A DNA stretch of 64,000 nt from Actinomyces naeslundii (GTDB lineage Bacteria; Actinomycetota; Actinomycetes; Actinomycetales; Actinomycetaceae). The stretch is from NCBI RefSeq assembly GCF_001956585.1, contig NZ_MSRR01000003.1, positions 1 through 64,000 on the forward strand. Direction: 5' to 3'. The translations under genes and the position numbers were made by a program. The notes beneath the pieces are model-generated. The model was given only the letters and a program-made list of their open reading frames with translations, searched no databases and was not told the origin of the DNA. Positions 1 through 9,126 of this stretch are shown here, piece by piece (within the stretch, counting starts at the first letter, position 1; every line of letters begins with the position of its first letter).

Positions 1-23
1 ACACCACCGAGCACACACCACAG

Positions 24-75
24 GTATCGGGTCGGCCTTCACAAATGACGTGAAGGCCGACCCGATACTTTTGTC
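24..75. terminator. Strong intrinsic terminator hairpin
   Basis: A perfect 19-bp inverted repeat (24-42 with 50-68) encloses a 7-nt loop and is followed by TTTTGT. It probably ends a transcript entering from outside the window and insulates the downstream operon. The rest of 76-270 holds only the upstream region of the first gene. Confidence 0.9.
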
Positions 76-203
76 GTCGCTATTCACTCAACGTCAGGGG
101 GCATACGCCCTCTGAGATACGAGATCCGCAGAGCGCGGAGCCGAGCGCTGCGCGCCACACCCGTGCTACCGGGTCCTGCTACGCCCACGGCCTGAGGTCC
201 GGG

Positions 204-209
204 TAGGCT
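204..209 (+). promoter_or_regulatory. Candidate -10 box (TAGGCT) for the first operon
   Basis: TAGGCT matches the actinobacterial TAnnnT -10 pattern and lies about 60 nt before the first gene, which has its own AAGGA ribosome site. No convincing -35 box is visible, so this is a weak prediction. Confidence 0.3.
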
Positions 210-270
210 CCTCCCAGGCAATCAATGACAGCGAGGGAACTGACGGCAGTTCCGGAGCGAAAGAAGGACC

Positions 271-1620
271 ATGGCGTATCAGGATCGTCGGCACCACGCG
301 GATCACGGCGACTCAGGTAGGCGTCGTCGAGACGGTGACCGTCACGGCTTCGGGAGCCGCAAGCGTTTTGAAGGCGACCACTCGTCTCGGAGCCGGTCCC
401 ACGACCGACACGGAGAGTCCTCTGACGCTCCGGTGCGTTCTCGGCGTCCGAATCATGACGAGCGCACCTCTCGCCAGGACGGTCAGCGGTGGGACGACCG
501 GCGGGGTGAACGACGTCGAGATGGGGGCTTCGGTGAGAGGCGCCCTGACCGAGGCGGTAGGAGGACAGGTCGATTCAACGACCGTTCCGGGAGGGGGGAC
601 GGCCGAGACAGACGCGATGATCATCGCGGTCGCCCGCCACAGCGTCAGCGCGTTCCTGAGCCTCCTGTGCCGGACGAGGTCGAACCCGCAGACCTCGAGC
701 GGGGCGCCAGGAATGAGCTGCGTGCCCTGGGGCGAGCCAACGCCGAGAACGTCGCCCGTCATCTTGTGATGGCTCAGCGGCTGCTGGAGGACGACCCTCA
801 GACGGCCTACGAGCACGCCCGCTACGCCACATCCCACGCGGGTCGCGTCGCCGTCGTGCGGGAGACCGCCGGTATCGCTGCCTACCTCGCAGGACACTAC
901 AACGAGGCGCTGCGTGAGATCAGAGCCGCCAGGCGACTGTCCGGCATCGATCTGCACAGGGCTATTGAGGTCGACTGCGAACGCGCTCTGGGGAACGTCG
1001 ACAAGGCGCTCCAGGCCGCGAAGGCGGCCGACCCACGTCGGCTCGACGAGATCGAACGCGCCGAGCTGGCCATGGTCGTCTCCAGCCTGCGCCACGAGAT
1101 GGGGCAGACCGATCTCGGCCTCATCATCATCGAGGACGCCATCAGGGCGCGTCCCTCCGACAGCGATGTCCTCAGGCGCCTGCACTCGGTGCGAGCCGAC
1201 CGGCTTGAGGAGCTCGGACGCCTCCGTGAGGCCGCTGCCATCCGGGACCGCATCGGTCCGGAACCGACTGAGGAGGACGAGGTCGAGGTCTTCGACATCG
1301 AGGAGGACTACGACGCCCAGATGCCGGATCAGGACTCCCCAACCGGTGAACAGACCGACGTCGTGGCGGACGCTCGGGCCGACGACACCGAGGCCTCCGG
1401 AGAACCTGCTGAGGCCAGCGCGGATACGGTCGCAGACCTCGGCGCTGCCGACCAGGACGATGACGCCGAGTGGTCGCAGTCCTTCGCTGAGCGTGTTGAG
1501 GCCGAGATGGCCGAGCTGCTTGAGGAAGCGGGTGAGACTTCGGCCTCCCCCAGTGACGCCACTGACGAGACAACCACCATGACCACGTCCGCCGACGACG
1601 CCCTCGAGGAGCCCCGATGA
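271..1620 (+). CDS. TPR-like protein with Arg-rich N-terminus and acidic C-terminus
   Basis: 449 residues in three parts. Residues 1-130 are dominated by Arg, Asp, Gly and His and look disordered. Residues about 135-325 are helical and TPR-like (ARNELRALGRANAENVARHL and following pairs of helices). The last 120 residues are acidic. The start follows GAAAGAAGGACC, a good ribosome site. The next gene overlaps its stop by ATGA. A TPR-type gene in front of the HAD-tlyA-nadK-recN block is a conserved arrangement (M. tuberculosis Rv1691 occupies this place). The biochemical role is unknown; the basic tail could bind RNA or acidic partners, which is inference only. Confidence 0.75.
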   Translation: MAYQDRRHHADHGDSGRRRRDGDRHGFGSRKRFEGDHSSRSRSHDRHGESSDAPVRSRRPNHDERTSRQDGQRWDDRRGERRRDGGFGERRPDRGGRRTGRFNDRSGRGDGRDRRDDHRGRPPQRQRVPEPPVPDEVEPADLERGARNELRALGRANAENVARHLVMAQRLLEDDPQTAYEHARYATSHAGRVAVVRETAGIAAYLAGHYNEALREIRAARRLSGIDLHRAIEVDCERALGNVDKALQAAKAADPRRLDEIERAELAMVVSSLRHEMGQTDLGLIIIEDAIRARPSDSDVLRRLHSVRADRLEELGRLREAAAIRDRIGPEPTEEDEVEVFDIEEDYDAQMPDQDSPTGEQTDVVADARADDTEASGEPAEASADTVADLGAADQDDDAEWSQSFAERVEAEMAELLEEAGETSASPSDATDETTTMTTSADDALEEPR

Positions 1621-2717
1621 CCTCGCCCGAGCCGACTCCCACGTACACCACCGCCACGCTCCTCGGCAGCGACGAGCCCCTGTGCGCCGCATACGACGTC
1701 GCGCTGCTGGACCTCGACGGCGTCTGCTTCGCCGGCGAGGCCCGGGTGCCCTATGCGGCCGACAACGTCAATGCAGCCCGCAAGACCGGAATGCACCTGT
1801 CCTTCGTCACCAATAACGCCTCGAGGGCCCCTCAGACGGTTGTCGACAAGCTGGCGGCCAATGACATCGTCGCCGCACCGTCCGAGGTCTTCAGCGCCGC
1901 CATGGACGCGGCCGCCATGCTCACCGAGCACGTTGATCCCGGTTCCATGGTCCTCGTCGTCGGGGGAGAAGGCGTCCGGCAGGCCCTCCTTGACGAGGGC
2001 TTCCAGGTGACCAGCAGCGCTCAGGACGAGCCGGTGGCCGTTGTCCAGGGATGGGACCCGGCGGTCGACTGGGCCCTGCTGTCCGAGGGCGTCTACGCCA
2101 TTAACGCCGGCGCTCTCCACGTGGCCACCAACCTCGATGCGACCCTGCCGACCGAGCGGGGCTTCGCGCTGGGCAACGGCAGCCTCGTGGCCGCCATCGT
2201 CAACGCCTCCGGTCAAGAGCCCCTGGCCGGGGGCAAGCCCTTCCCGGGCATCTATACCCGTGCTCTCAAGCGGGCCGGGGGTACCAAGCCGTTGGCCATC
2301 GGTGACCGTCTCAACACCGACCACGTCGGGGCTCGAGCCGCAGGGATTCCCGGGCTCCACGTGCTTACCGGTGTTTCGGGTGCGCGCGAGGTCATCACCG
2401 CTGCGGCCACCGAGCGCCCCAGCTTCCTTCACACCGATCTACGCGGTCTGACCGAGCCCCATCCCGCACCCGTGCGAGTCGTGCGCGAGGGCCAGGAGTG
2501 GTGGCAGGTCGGCGGCCGGTGCGCCCGCGTCGTCGATTCCGGACTCGAGCTGGACGGTGTGGGGACCGTGACCTCTCAGACCGGTGGGCCCGTGCGCATC
2601 GACCTGGACTCCTACCGGGCTCTGGCCGTGGCCGCATGGGCCTGGACCGACGCCCAGGTCGCTCGGGGTGAGGCCGCGGCGCTGGAGCTTCCCGAGATCG
2701 AGGTCATTGAGCCCTGA
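1617..2717 (+). CDS. HAD-IIA family phosphatase (NagD-like)
   Basis: A cytosolic haloacid-dehalogenase-superfamily phosphatase. The nucleophile motif DLDGV is at residues 32-36, followed by the HAD-IIA segment with FVTNNASR near 62-69. GGKPFPGIY (about 204-212) and AIGDRLNTDHVGA (about 225-237) supply the Lys and acidic motifs that bind phosphate and Mg. The 366-residue length is slightly above the usual 260-340 because of a C-terminal extension of about 80 residues. The ATG overlaps the previous stop, indicating translational coupling. Substrate is not deducible; relatives act on sugar phosphates, glycerol phosphate or nucleotides. Confidence 0.85.
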   Translation: MTSPEPTPTYTTATLLGSDEPLCAAYDVALLDLDGVCFAGEARVPYAADNVNAARKTGMHLSFVTNNASRAPQTVVDKLAANDIVAAPSEVFSAAMDAAAMLTEHVDPGSMVLVVGGEGVRQALLDEGFQVTSSAQDEPVAVVQGWDPAVDWALLSEGVYAINAGALHVATNLDATLPTERGFALGNGSLVAAIVNASGQEPLAGGKPFPGIYTRALKRAGGTKPLAIGDRLNTDHVGARAAGIPGLHVLTGVSGAREVITAAATERPSFLHTDLRGLTEPHPAPVRVVREGQEWWQVGGRCARVVDSGLELDGVGTVTSQTGGPVRIDLDSYRALAVAAWAWTDAQVARGEAAALELPEIEVIEP

Positions 2718-2803
2718 GACACCCGCCGGGTCGGTCATACTCCTCAGGAGGAAAAGAGGCGTAGCAGCAGCACGCGTACGAACGATATCGAGGTGAGTCA
2801 GAA

Positions 2804-3058
2804 ATGAGCCGCAACGAGCCGCAGACCTGTGTCCCACAGGAGACGGCGCCCGCTCCCGGCTCCGCCCGTACGGCAGGGCCCAAGGCGCCGGTGCCCGCGC
2901 CTCCGCGAGCCGACGCCGCCCTCACTGCTGCCTATGGCCTGACTGACCACTCTGACGAGCTCGCTCAGATCGGGACGATTCCTCTGGAGGAGCGCGCCGG
3001 TGCGCTGGCCGCCATCCACGAGGAGCTCGTCTCCGTCCTGCACGCGGCGGAAGGCTGA
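2804..3058 (+). CDS. Small conserved hypothetical protein upstream of tlyA
   Basis: 84 residues. The first 35 are Pro/Ala-rich and probably disordered. The rest is a short helical segment, with LTDHSDELAQIGTIPLEER followed by AAIHEELVSVLHAAE. GAGGTGAG lies 5-6 nt before the ATG. It sits between the HAD phosphatase and tlyA, where M. tuberculosis has the small gene Rv1693. The tlyA start begins 1 nt after its stop codon, so the two are co-translated. No function is known; a helper role for TlyA is only suggested by position. Confidence 0.75.
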   Translation: MSRNEPQTCVPQETAPAPGSARTAGPKAPVPAPPRADAALTAAYGLTDHSDELAQIGTIPLEERAGALAAIHEELVSVLHAAEG

Positions 3059-3059
3059 C

Positions 3060-3932
3060 ATGGCCCGACTCATCCGCATCGACTCCGAGCTCGTGCGCCG
3101 CGGGTTGGCCCGCTCTCGCACGCACGCCGCCACCCTCATCTCCGACGGCCACGTCACCCTTGACGGCGAGGTGGTCACCAAGCCGGCCCGTCAGGTCAAT
3201 CCGGCCCAGGCCATCGAGATCCTGGTCCCCTCCGGAGATGACTACGTCTCGCGCGGCGCCCACAAGCTTGCGGGAGCCTTGGAGGCCTTGGGGCAACGCG
3301 GACTGGCGCCTCGCGTCGAGGGTCGCCGCTGTCTGGACGCAGGTGCCTCGACCGGAGGCTTCACCGATGTTCTTCTGCGCCGCGGCGCCGAGCACGTCGT
3401 GTCCGTTGACGTCGGCTACGGCCAGCTGGCCTGGTCCCTGCGCTGCGACCCTCGCGTCACTGCCCTGGACCGAACCAACATCCGCACGCTGGACCCCGCC
3501 GCCGTCGCTCCCGCCCCCGAGCTCGTGGTCGGCGACCTCTCCTTCATCTCTCTGACCCTCGTCCTCGAGCCGTTGCTGCGGGCCGCAGCCGACGACGCCG
3601 ACCTCCTGCTCATGGTCAAGCCCCAGTTCGAGGTGGGTAAGGAGCGGATCGGCCACGGGGGAGTGGTGCGCGACCCGCAGCTCCACGTGGAGACGGTCCT
3701 GGCCGTGGCTGAGCGTGCCCATGGTCTGGGAGTGGGAGTCGACGCCGTGACCGCCTCCCCGTTGCCGGGCCCCGCCGGTAACGTCGAGTACTTCCTGAAC
3801 ATGCATGCCTCCCGCGCCGGGAGCCCCGAGGACCTGCGCGGCGACGACCTGCGTGCCCAGGTCGAGGACGCCGTCGCCTCCGGCCCCGCCGCAGCAGGTT
3901 TCCGACGAAGCAGAACGAGGACCCGACCATGA
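3060..3932 (+). CDS. tlyA: TlyA-type rRNA 2'-O-methyltransferase
   Basis: 290 residues. The N-terminal S4 RNA-binding domain spans about 1-65 (IRIDSELVRRGLARSRTHAA). An FtsJ/RrmJ-type methyltransferase fold follows, with the SAM loop LDAGASTGGFTDVLLRRGA near 95-113, DVGYGQLAW, GDLSFISL and VKPQFEVG. TlyA methylates 2'-OH groups in 16S and 23S rRNA (C1409 and C1920 in mycobacteria) and so confers capreomycin sensitivity. The frame stays open upstream to 3000, but 3060 gives the canonical MARLIRIDSEL start, 1 nt after the preceding gene's stop. Confidence 0.92.
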   Translation: MARLIRIDSELVRRGLARSRTHAATLISDGHVTLDGEVVTKPARQVNPAQAIEILVPSGDDYVSRGAHKLAGALEALGQRGLAPRVEGRRCLDAGASTGGFTDVLLRRGAEHVVSVDVGYGQLAWSLRCDPRVTALDRTNIRTLDPAAVAPAPELVVGDLSFISLTLVLEPLLRAAADDADLLLMVKPQFEVGKERIGHGGVVRDPQLHVETVLAVAERAHGLGVGVDAVTASPLPGPAGNVEYFLNMHASRAGSPEDLRGDDLRAQVEDAVASGPAAAGFRRSRTRTRP

Positions 3933-4966
3933 GCAAGCTGAGCCCGTCATGCCCCACCGGTGCGGCTGAGCCGACGGATTCGCACCACCAGAGGATTTCG
4001 CGCGTCATGCTGCTGCAGCGTGACCTCAACGACAAACCGGTCCCCGTCCCCAGACCCAGTGCGCCCACGGCCACCGCCGTGGCCCGGGCCTCGGCGGCTC
4101 TGCGCTCCCACGGCGTCGAACCCGTCGGTCCGGAGTGCACCGACCACGTCGACCTCGTCCTCGTCCTCGGCGGTGACGGCACGATCCTGCGTGCCTTCGA
4201 GGTCGCCCGCGAGCGAGACATCCCCCTGGTGGGTATCAACACCGGGCACGTCGGTTTCCTGGCCGAGGCCGACCCCGACGGCATCGAGCAGGTCGTTGCC
4301 GACCTCGTTGCGGGTCGCTACACCGTCGAGACCCGCACCACCATGAACGTGGAGGTCATCTCCCCGGACGGTACGGTCACCCGTGAGTGGGCCCTCAACG
4401 AGGCGGCCCTGGAGAAGCGCGACCGCGCCCGAATGATCGAGGTCGCCATCGGCGTCGACGGCCAGGCCGTCTCCTCCTTCGGCTGCGACGGCCTCATCAT
4501 GTCCACGCCCACCGGCTCGACCGCCTACGCCTTCTCCTGCGGTGGCCCCGTCATCTGGCCGGAGGTCGAGGCACTCCTCCTGGTGCCGGTGGCCGCGCAT
4601 GCCCTGTTCACCCGCCCCCTGGTCCTGGGGCCCGACTCCTGCATGGAGGTCGTGGTCCAACGAGCGGGCTTCGGAGGCGCCGAGATCTGGTGCGACGGCA
4701 GGCGCAGCCTGGACGTCCCCGTCGGCGCCCGGATCCGAGTCAGCCGGGCGGAGCGTCCGGTACGCTTGGCCCGTTTCAACGAGGCCCCTTTCGCCAGCCG
4801 CCTGGTGCGCAAGTTCGACCTGCCCGTGGAGGGGTGGCGAGCCTCCAGCAGCGCCGATGAGGCCTACTCGGCCGAGGATGAGGCGCTGCACCAACCGATG
4901 GTCTGCACTGCCGATGAGAGCGCCGACGTCGAGACCCGGCGGGACTCCTCGGGAGGAACGTCATGA
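3929..4966 (+). CDS. nadK: NAD kinase
   Basis: Phosphorylates NAD to NADP using ATP or polyphosphate in the cytosol. GGDGTIL is at residues 81-87, NTGHVGFLAE about 104-113, LNEAALEK about 156-163 and TPTGSTAY 193-200, all hallmark NAD-kinase motifs. The first 25 residues are longer than usual. Starting at residue 27 (position 4007) would remove them, but the 3929 ATG has GAGGA upstream and overlaps the tlyA stop by ATGA. The C-terminal 40 residues are acidic and variable. It is part of the coupled tlyA-nadK-recN-steA run. Confidence 0.94.
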   Translation: MSKLSPSCPTGAAEPTDSHHQRISRVMLLQRDLNDKPVPVPRPSAPTATAVARASAALRSHGVEPVGPECTDHVDLVLVLGGDGTILRAFEVARERDIPLVGINTGHVGFLAEADPDGIEQVVADLVAGRYTVETRTTMNVEVISPDGTVTREWALNEAALEKRDRARMIEVAIGVDGQAVSSFGCDGLIMSTPTGSTAYAFSCGGPVIWPEVEALLLVPVAAHALFTRPLVLGPDSCMEVVVQRAGFGGAEIWCDGRRSLDVPVGARIRVSRAERPVRLARFNEAPFASRLVRKFDLPVEGWRASSSADEAYSAEDEALHQPMVCTADESADVETRRDSSGGTS

Positions 4967-6831
4967 TCGAGTCCCTGCACATCGAGGACCTCGGTGTCAT
5001 CGAGGAGGCTGATCTCCCGCTCAGCCGTGGCCTGACCGCGCTGACCGGTGAGACCGGCGCCGGCAAGACGATGGTGCTCACGTCACTCGGGCTGCTGCTG
5101 GGCCAGCGTGCCGAGACCACTATCGTGCGCACAGGCGCCGAACGCAGCCTGGTTGAGGGGGCCTTCCTCGTCGACCCCGACTCGCGCGCCGCCTCGCGGG
5201 CTGTTGAGGCCGGGGCCGACCTCGATGACGACCTTCTCCTGGCCTCTCGCACGGTTCCGTCCACCGGCCGTTCCCGTGCCTATCTGGGAGGACGATCCGT
5301 TCCGGCCTCGGTGCTCAGCGAGGTGGGTGGCCGGCTGGTCTCCGTCCACGGGCAGGCCGACCAGCTGCGGCTGCGCTCGGCCGCGGCCCAGCGCGCCGCC
5401 CTGGACTCCCTGGGAGGCCCCGACCACGCCGCCCTGTGCCGCCGTTACTCCCAGGCGTACCAGGCACGCCGGCAGGCCGCCCAGGAGCTCCAGGAGTGGC
5501 AGGCCTCGGCCCAGGCCCGGAGTGTCGAAGTAGCCCAGCTGCGCACCTGGCTCGAGGCTCTGGAGGAGGTCGACCCCCGCAGCGGTGAGGACCGGGACCT
5601 GACGGCGGAGGCCGAGCGGCTTGACCACGCCGAGGATCTGCGCTCAGCCGCCACCGGGGCCCGCACCGCGCTCAGCGGCGAGGAGTCCGCCACTGGCCAG
5701 GCCCCCGACGTCGTCTCGCTCATCGCCTACGCGCACCGCAGCCTGTCCACCGAGTCCGAACGCGACCCCGCCCTGGCCGAGCTCGCCACGCGCACCCAGC
5801 GCCTGGGCATTGACGCGGCAGACATCGCCGCCGAGCTGGGCGGGTACCTGTCCTCCCTCAGCGCCGATCCGGCCCGTCTCGCCCAGGTCCAGGACCGGCG
5901 CGGAGAGCTCGCTCGTGCCTGCCGGGAGATCGGCGGCCCCCAGGAGCGGATCGATGACGTCGACGCCCTCCTGGCCTGGGGCGAGCGTGCCGCCGCGCGC
6001 CTGGCCGAGCTCGACGGCCCCCAGGACACCGCCACCGTCCTGGCCGAGCGCTTGGCCACCGCCGATGAGGAGCTGGCGGATGTCGGTGACGAGCTGAGCC
6101 GGGCCCGCCGGCGGCTCGGCGAGCGTCTCGAGCAGGCCGTCACTACGGAGCTGGAGGGCCTGGAGATGAAAGGGGCGCGGCTCGTCGTTGCGCTGGAGCC
6201 CCTCGACGAGGCCGGGCCCACCGGCCTTGAGCGCGTCGCCCTCGAGCTCGTCTCCCATCCCGGTGCCCCCGCCCTGCCTCTGGGCAAGGGAGCATCAGGA
6301 GGTGAGCTGTCCCGCATCATGCTGGCCCTGGAGGTGGTGCTCGCCGACGCCGCTGCCTCCGCGCGCCCCTCGACCCACACCCGCACCCTCGTCTTCGACG
6401 AGATCGACGCGGGTGTGGGAGGCCGCGCCGCCAGGGAGATCGGCCGGCGTCTGGCGCGTCTGGCGCGTCACCACCAGGTCATCGTGGTGACGCACCTGGC
6501 CCAGGTGGCGGCGTGGGCCGATACCCATCTCGTGGTGCGCAAGGAGACGGTGCCCGACCCGGTGGCAGCCTCGGCGACCGGACCGGTGGGTGGGGCGGAG
6601 TCCCCGACATCCTCACTCGACCCCACGCTCTGGGAGTCCGTGAACGAGTCCCGGACGAATGTGAGAAAGTCTGAGCCGGGGCGCACCCGCACCCAGGTCG
6701 TCGTCGTCGAAGGCCAGGAGAGACAGCGCGAACTGGCCAGAATGCTGTCGGGACACGAGGACTCCCAGGCCGCGGTCCGGCACGCCGCTGAGCTTCTCCA
6801 GGAAGCAGTCGTGGGACAATCCGATCCGTGA
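4963..6831 (+). CDS. recN: DNA repair ATPase RecN
   Basis: 622 residues, an SMC-like double-strand-break repair ATPase. Walker A GETGAGKT is at about 29-36. A long Ala/Glu/Arg-rich coiled coil runs about 150-400. The ABC signature GASGGELSRIMLALE is near 445-459 and Walker B TLVFDEIDAGVGG near 475-487. After VVRKE the protein carries an unusual hydrophilic insertion of about 45 residues (Ala/Thr/Pro/Ser then Arg/Lys) before the conserved C-terminal helix ending in the RELARMLSG region. It overlaps nadK and steA by 4 nt each. Confidence 0.94.
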   Translation: MIESLHIEDLGVIEEADLPLSRGLTALTGETGAGKTMVLTSLGLLLGQRAETTIVRTGAERSLVEGAFLVDPDSRAASRAVEAGADLDDDLLLASRTVPSTGRSRAYLGGRSVPASVLSEVGGRLVSVHGQADQLRLRSAAAQRAALDSLGGPDHAALCRRYSQAYQARRQAAQELQEWQASAQARSVEVAQLRTWLEALEEVDPRSGEDRDLTAEAERLDHAEDLRSAATGARTALSGEESATGQAPDVVSLIAYAHRSLSTESERDPALAELATRTQRLGIDAADIAAELGGYLSSLSADPARLAQVQDRRGELARACREIGGPQERIDDVDALLAWGERAAARLAELDGPQDTATVLAERLATADEELADVGDELSRARRRLGERLEQAVTTELEGLEMKGARLVVALEPLDEAGPTGLERVALELVSHPGAPALPLGKGASGGELSRIMLALEVVLADAAASARPSTHTRTLVFDEIDAGVGGRAAREIGRRLARLARHHQVIVVTHLAQVAAWADTHLVVRKETVPDPVAASATGPVGGAESPTSSLDPTLWESVNESRTNVRKSEPGRTRTQVVVVEGQERQRELARMLSGHEDSQAAVRHAAELLQEAVVGQSDP

Positions 6832-8033
6832 GGAATCCCTTCCGCAGAAGATCTGCGTCCGTCTCCGAGCTGCCCAGCGGTGTCGTACGCGTCGATGCAC
6901 GCACCAAGAAGCTCACCAAACGCCTCCAGCCCGGCGAGATCGCCATCATTGATCACACCGACATCGACCGGGTGGCCGCCGAGGCACTGGTCGAGTGCGG
7001 CCCCTCCGCGGTCCTCAACGCCTCGCCATCGATCTCCGGGCGCTACCCGAACCTCGGCCCGGAGATTCTCGTCGACGCCGGCATCCCGCTCGTTGATGAC
7101 CTGGGCCCCGACGTCATGCGCCTGCACGACGGCCAGCGCGTCGCCGTTGAGGGCGGCACCGTTCGCATCGCGGGTAAGGAACAGGTCATTGCTGAGGGCT
7201 CGGTCCAGACCAAGCAGACCGTCGCCGACGCCATGGAGGCGGCCAAGAAGGGACTGGCCGTCCAGCTAGAGGCCTTCGCCGCCAACACCATGGAGTACAT
7301 GCGCGGCGAGTGGGACCTGCTTCTCAACGGCGTCGGCATGCCCACGCTGTCCACGCAGATGGGCGGCAGGCACGTCCTGGTCGTCGTACGCGGCTACTCC
7401 TACAAGGAGGATCTCCAGGCCCTCAAGCCCTACATCCGCGAGTACAAGCCCGTCATCATCGGTGTCGACGGGGGAGCCGACGCCGTCCTGGAGGCAGGTT
7501 TCAAACCGACCATGATCGTGGGCGACATGGACTCCGTGTCAGACAAGGCGCTCACCTGCGGCGCTGAGGTCGTCGTCCACGCCTACCGCGACGGGCGGGC
7601 TCCGGGCCTGGCCCATGTCGAGGAGCTCGGGGTCGAGCACCACGTCTTCGCCGCCACCGGAACCAGTGAGGACATCGCCATGCTCATGGCCGATGAGGCC
7701 GGCGCCGAGATCATCGTGGCCCTGGGCACGCATGCCACCCTGCTCGAGTTCCTCGACAAGGGACGCGCCGGCATGTCCTCAACCTTCCTGACCCGGCTCA
7801 AGGTCGGTGGCCGCCTCATCGACGCCAAAGGCGTCTCCCAGCTCTACCGCACCCGCATCTCAGGATGGTGGCTGCTGCTCCTGGCGCTGTCCGGCACCTT
7901 CGCCCTGGCCATCGCCCTCATGGCCACCCCGGCCGGTCAGACCTTCCTAGGACTGTCCGGCGCCGTGTGGGACGACGTCGTCAACTTCTTCCGCTCACTG
8001 GTGGGCCTGGCCCCGAACTCACCCACTGTCTAA
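6828..8033 (+). CDS. steA: SteA-like cytokinetic-ring / cell-envelope protein
   Basis: 401 residues starting at a GTG that overlaps the recN stop. The central region resembles thiamin pyrophosphokinase folds, with VDGGADAVLEAG and IVGDMDSVSD. The N-terminal segment NASPSISGRYPNLGPEILVDAG is typical of actinobacterial SteA. One transmembrane helix lies near 345-370 (WWLLLLALSGTFALAIAL). SteA acts with SteB at the division ring in Corynebacterium, where its loss alters wall hydrolase activity. A thiamine role is unlikely given this context. The next gene is the MctB-like protein, the same order as in M. tuberculosis. Confidence 0.85.
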   Translation: MRNPFRRRSASVSELPSGVVRVDARTKKLTKRLQPGEIAIIDHTDIDRVAAEALVECGPSAVLNASPSISGRYPNLGPEILVDAGIPLVDDLGPDVMRLHDGQRVAVEGGTVRIAGKEQVIAEGSVQTKQTVADAMEAAKKGLAVQLEAFAANTMEYMRGEWDLLLNGVGMPTLSTQMGGRHVLVVVRGYSYKEDLQALKPYIREYKPVIIGVDGGADAVLEAGFKPTMIVGDMDSVSDKALTCGAEVVVHAYRDGRAPGLAHVEELGVEHHVFAATGTSEDIAMLMADEAGAEIIVALGTHATLLEFLDKGRAGMSSTFLTRLKVGGRLIDAKGVSQLYRTRISGWWLLLLALSGTFALAIALMATPAGQTFLGLSGAVWDDVVNFFRSLVGLAPNSPTV

Positions 8034-8090
8034 CGACCCCCGCCCATCTGAGAGGCAGCGCCTCTCACGGTCATCTCCAAGGTCTCAACC

Positions 8091-9020
8091 ATGATCGACT
8101 TCCGCTATCACCTGGTATCGCTCATCTCCGTGTTCCTGGCCCTCGCCGTCGGCGTCGTGCTGGGCGCCGGTCCTCTGCAGAACTCACTGGGAACCGCGCT
8201 CAACGACCAGGTCACCGCCCTGCGCGAGGACCGTAACGCCACCCAGACCAAGCTCGAGCAGACCGAGGCAGCGGTCAACGAGCGCGACTCCTACATCACC
8301 CAGGCCGCCAGCACCCTCCTTCCCGGGACCCTGGCCTCCAAGAAGGTCGCCCTGGTGCTCCTGCCCGAGGCCAAGGCCGAGGACGCCGACGCCGTCGCCA
8401 CCCAGCTCAAGACGGCCGGCGCCACCGTCACCGGCCGAGTCAGCCTGACCACCACCTGGGTGGACGTGTCCCGGGAGAACTACCGCTCCACCTTCTCCGG
8501 TCAGATCCAGGGCAACCTGGGCGGAGCCGGTTCCAAGGACGCCAACGGCATCCTGGGGGAGGGGCTGGCCAAGGCCCTGACCGGCAATGACGAGGCCTCC
8601 CGAGCCCTCATGGACCTGCTGACCGTGGACACCTCCGGTACTCCCTTCGTCACCGTGGACTCCGCGCTCACCGCTCCCGCGGAGATGATCGTCGTCGTCG
8701 GACCACGGCCCCAGGCCGCCTCCGCCAAGGGCGCCACGGTGGGGCCCTCATCAGGGCAGGACCCCAAGGCCTGGGCCAAGGCCCTGACCGGTACGGCCTC
8801 TCGGGCCACCACGGTCGTTGTCGGGTCCGCCGACGGCGACGACAACGTGGTCACCGTCATCCGCTCGGAGAGTGCGAAGGTGACCACCGTGGACTCCGTC
8901 GGCCAGGTCGCCGCCTCGGTCTCCGCCCCCCTTGCCCTGGCCTCCACCCAGGCCGGAACCGTCGGTCACTACGGCTTCGACAAAGGGGCGGACGCCGTCA
9001 TGCCACCAGTGTCCAAGTAG
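8091..9020 (+). CDS. MctB-like copper transporter / SteB-type membrane protein
   Basis: 309 residues beginning MIDFRYHLVSLISVFLALAV, the highly conserved start of the MctB family: a cytosolic stub and a single N-terminal transmembrane helix (about 8-28). A coiled coil follows (about 38-70), then a large outer-face alpha/beta domain. In mycobacteria MctB limits intracellular copper; in Corynebacterium the homologue SteB partners SteA. Adjacency to steA favours the division-related role, though either is possible. AAGG is visible 12 nt before the ATG. Confidence 0.85.
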   Translation: MIDFRYHLVSLISVFLALAVGVVLGAGPLQNSLGTALNDQVTALREDRNATQTKLEQTEAAVNERDSYITQAASTLLPGTLASKKVALVLLPEAKAEDADAVATQLKTAGATVTGRVSLTTTWVDVSRENYRSTFSGQIQGNLGGAGSKDANGILGEGLAKALTGNDEASRALMDLLTVDTSGTPFVTVDSALTAPAEMIVVVGPRPQAASAKGATVGPSSGQDPKAWAKALTGTASRATTVVVGSADGDDNVVTVIRSESAKVTTVDSVGQVAASVSAPLALASTQAGTVGHYGFDKGADAVMPPVSK

Positions 9021-9024
9021 CCCC

Positions 9025-9040
9025 GTCGGCTCCGGCCGAC
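9025..9040 (+). terminator. Short hairpin after the MctB-like gene
   Basis: GTCGGC and GCCGAC form a 6-bp stem with a TCCG tetraloop 5 nt after the stop codon. There is no T-run. It may attenuate read-through; the next gene has its own promoter. Confidence 0.35.
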
Positions 9041-9114
9041 TCGGCATCTCCTGCGGATCAGGCAGGCCGACGCCATTGGGCCGCCATCGCCACCGATCCA
9101 CTCGCGCTCTGCCT

Positions 9115-9120
9115 TAGGCT
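9115..9120 (+). promoter_or_regulatory. Leaderless -10 box for the GT4-type gene
   Basis: TAGGCT is followed by 6 nt and then the ATG at 9127, so transcription would start at or next to the start codon. No Shine-Dalgarno sequence is present, consistent with a leaderless mRNA. Confidence 0.6.
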
Positions 9121-9126
9121 GAGACC

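Noticed and set aside
1329-2432. Long minus-strand open frame of 367 codons opposite the TPR and HAD genes
   Set aside because: It is antisense to two well-supported genes, has Gly/Val/Asp-rich composition typical of high-GC shadow frames and no recognisable domain.
9025-9040. Riboswitch or attenuator before the MraY-like gene
   Set aside because: The element is only a 6-bp hairpin after the preceding stop, and the following gene has a leaderless promoter downstream of it, leaving no leader to fold.
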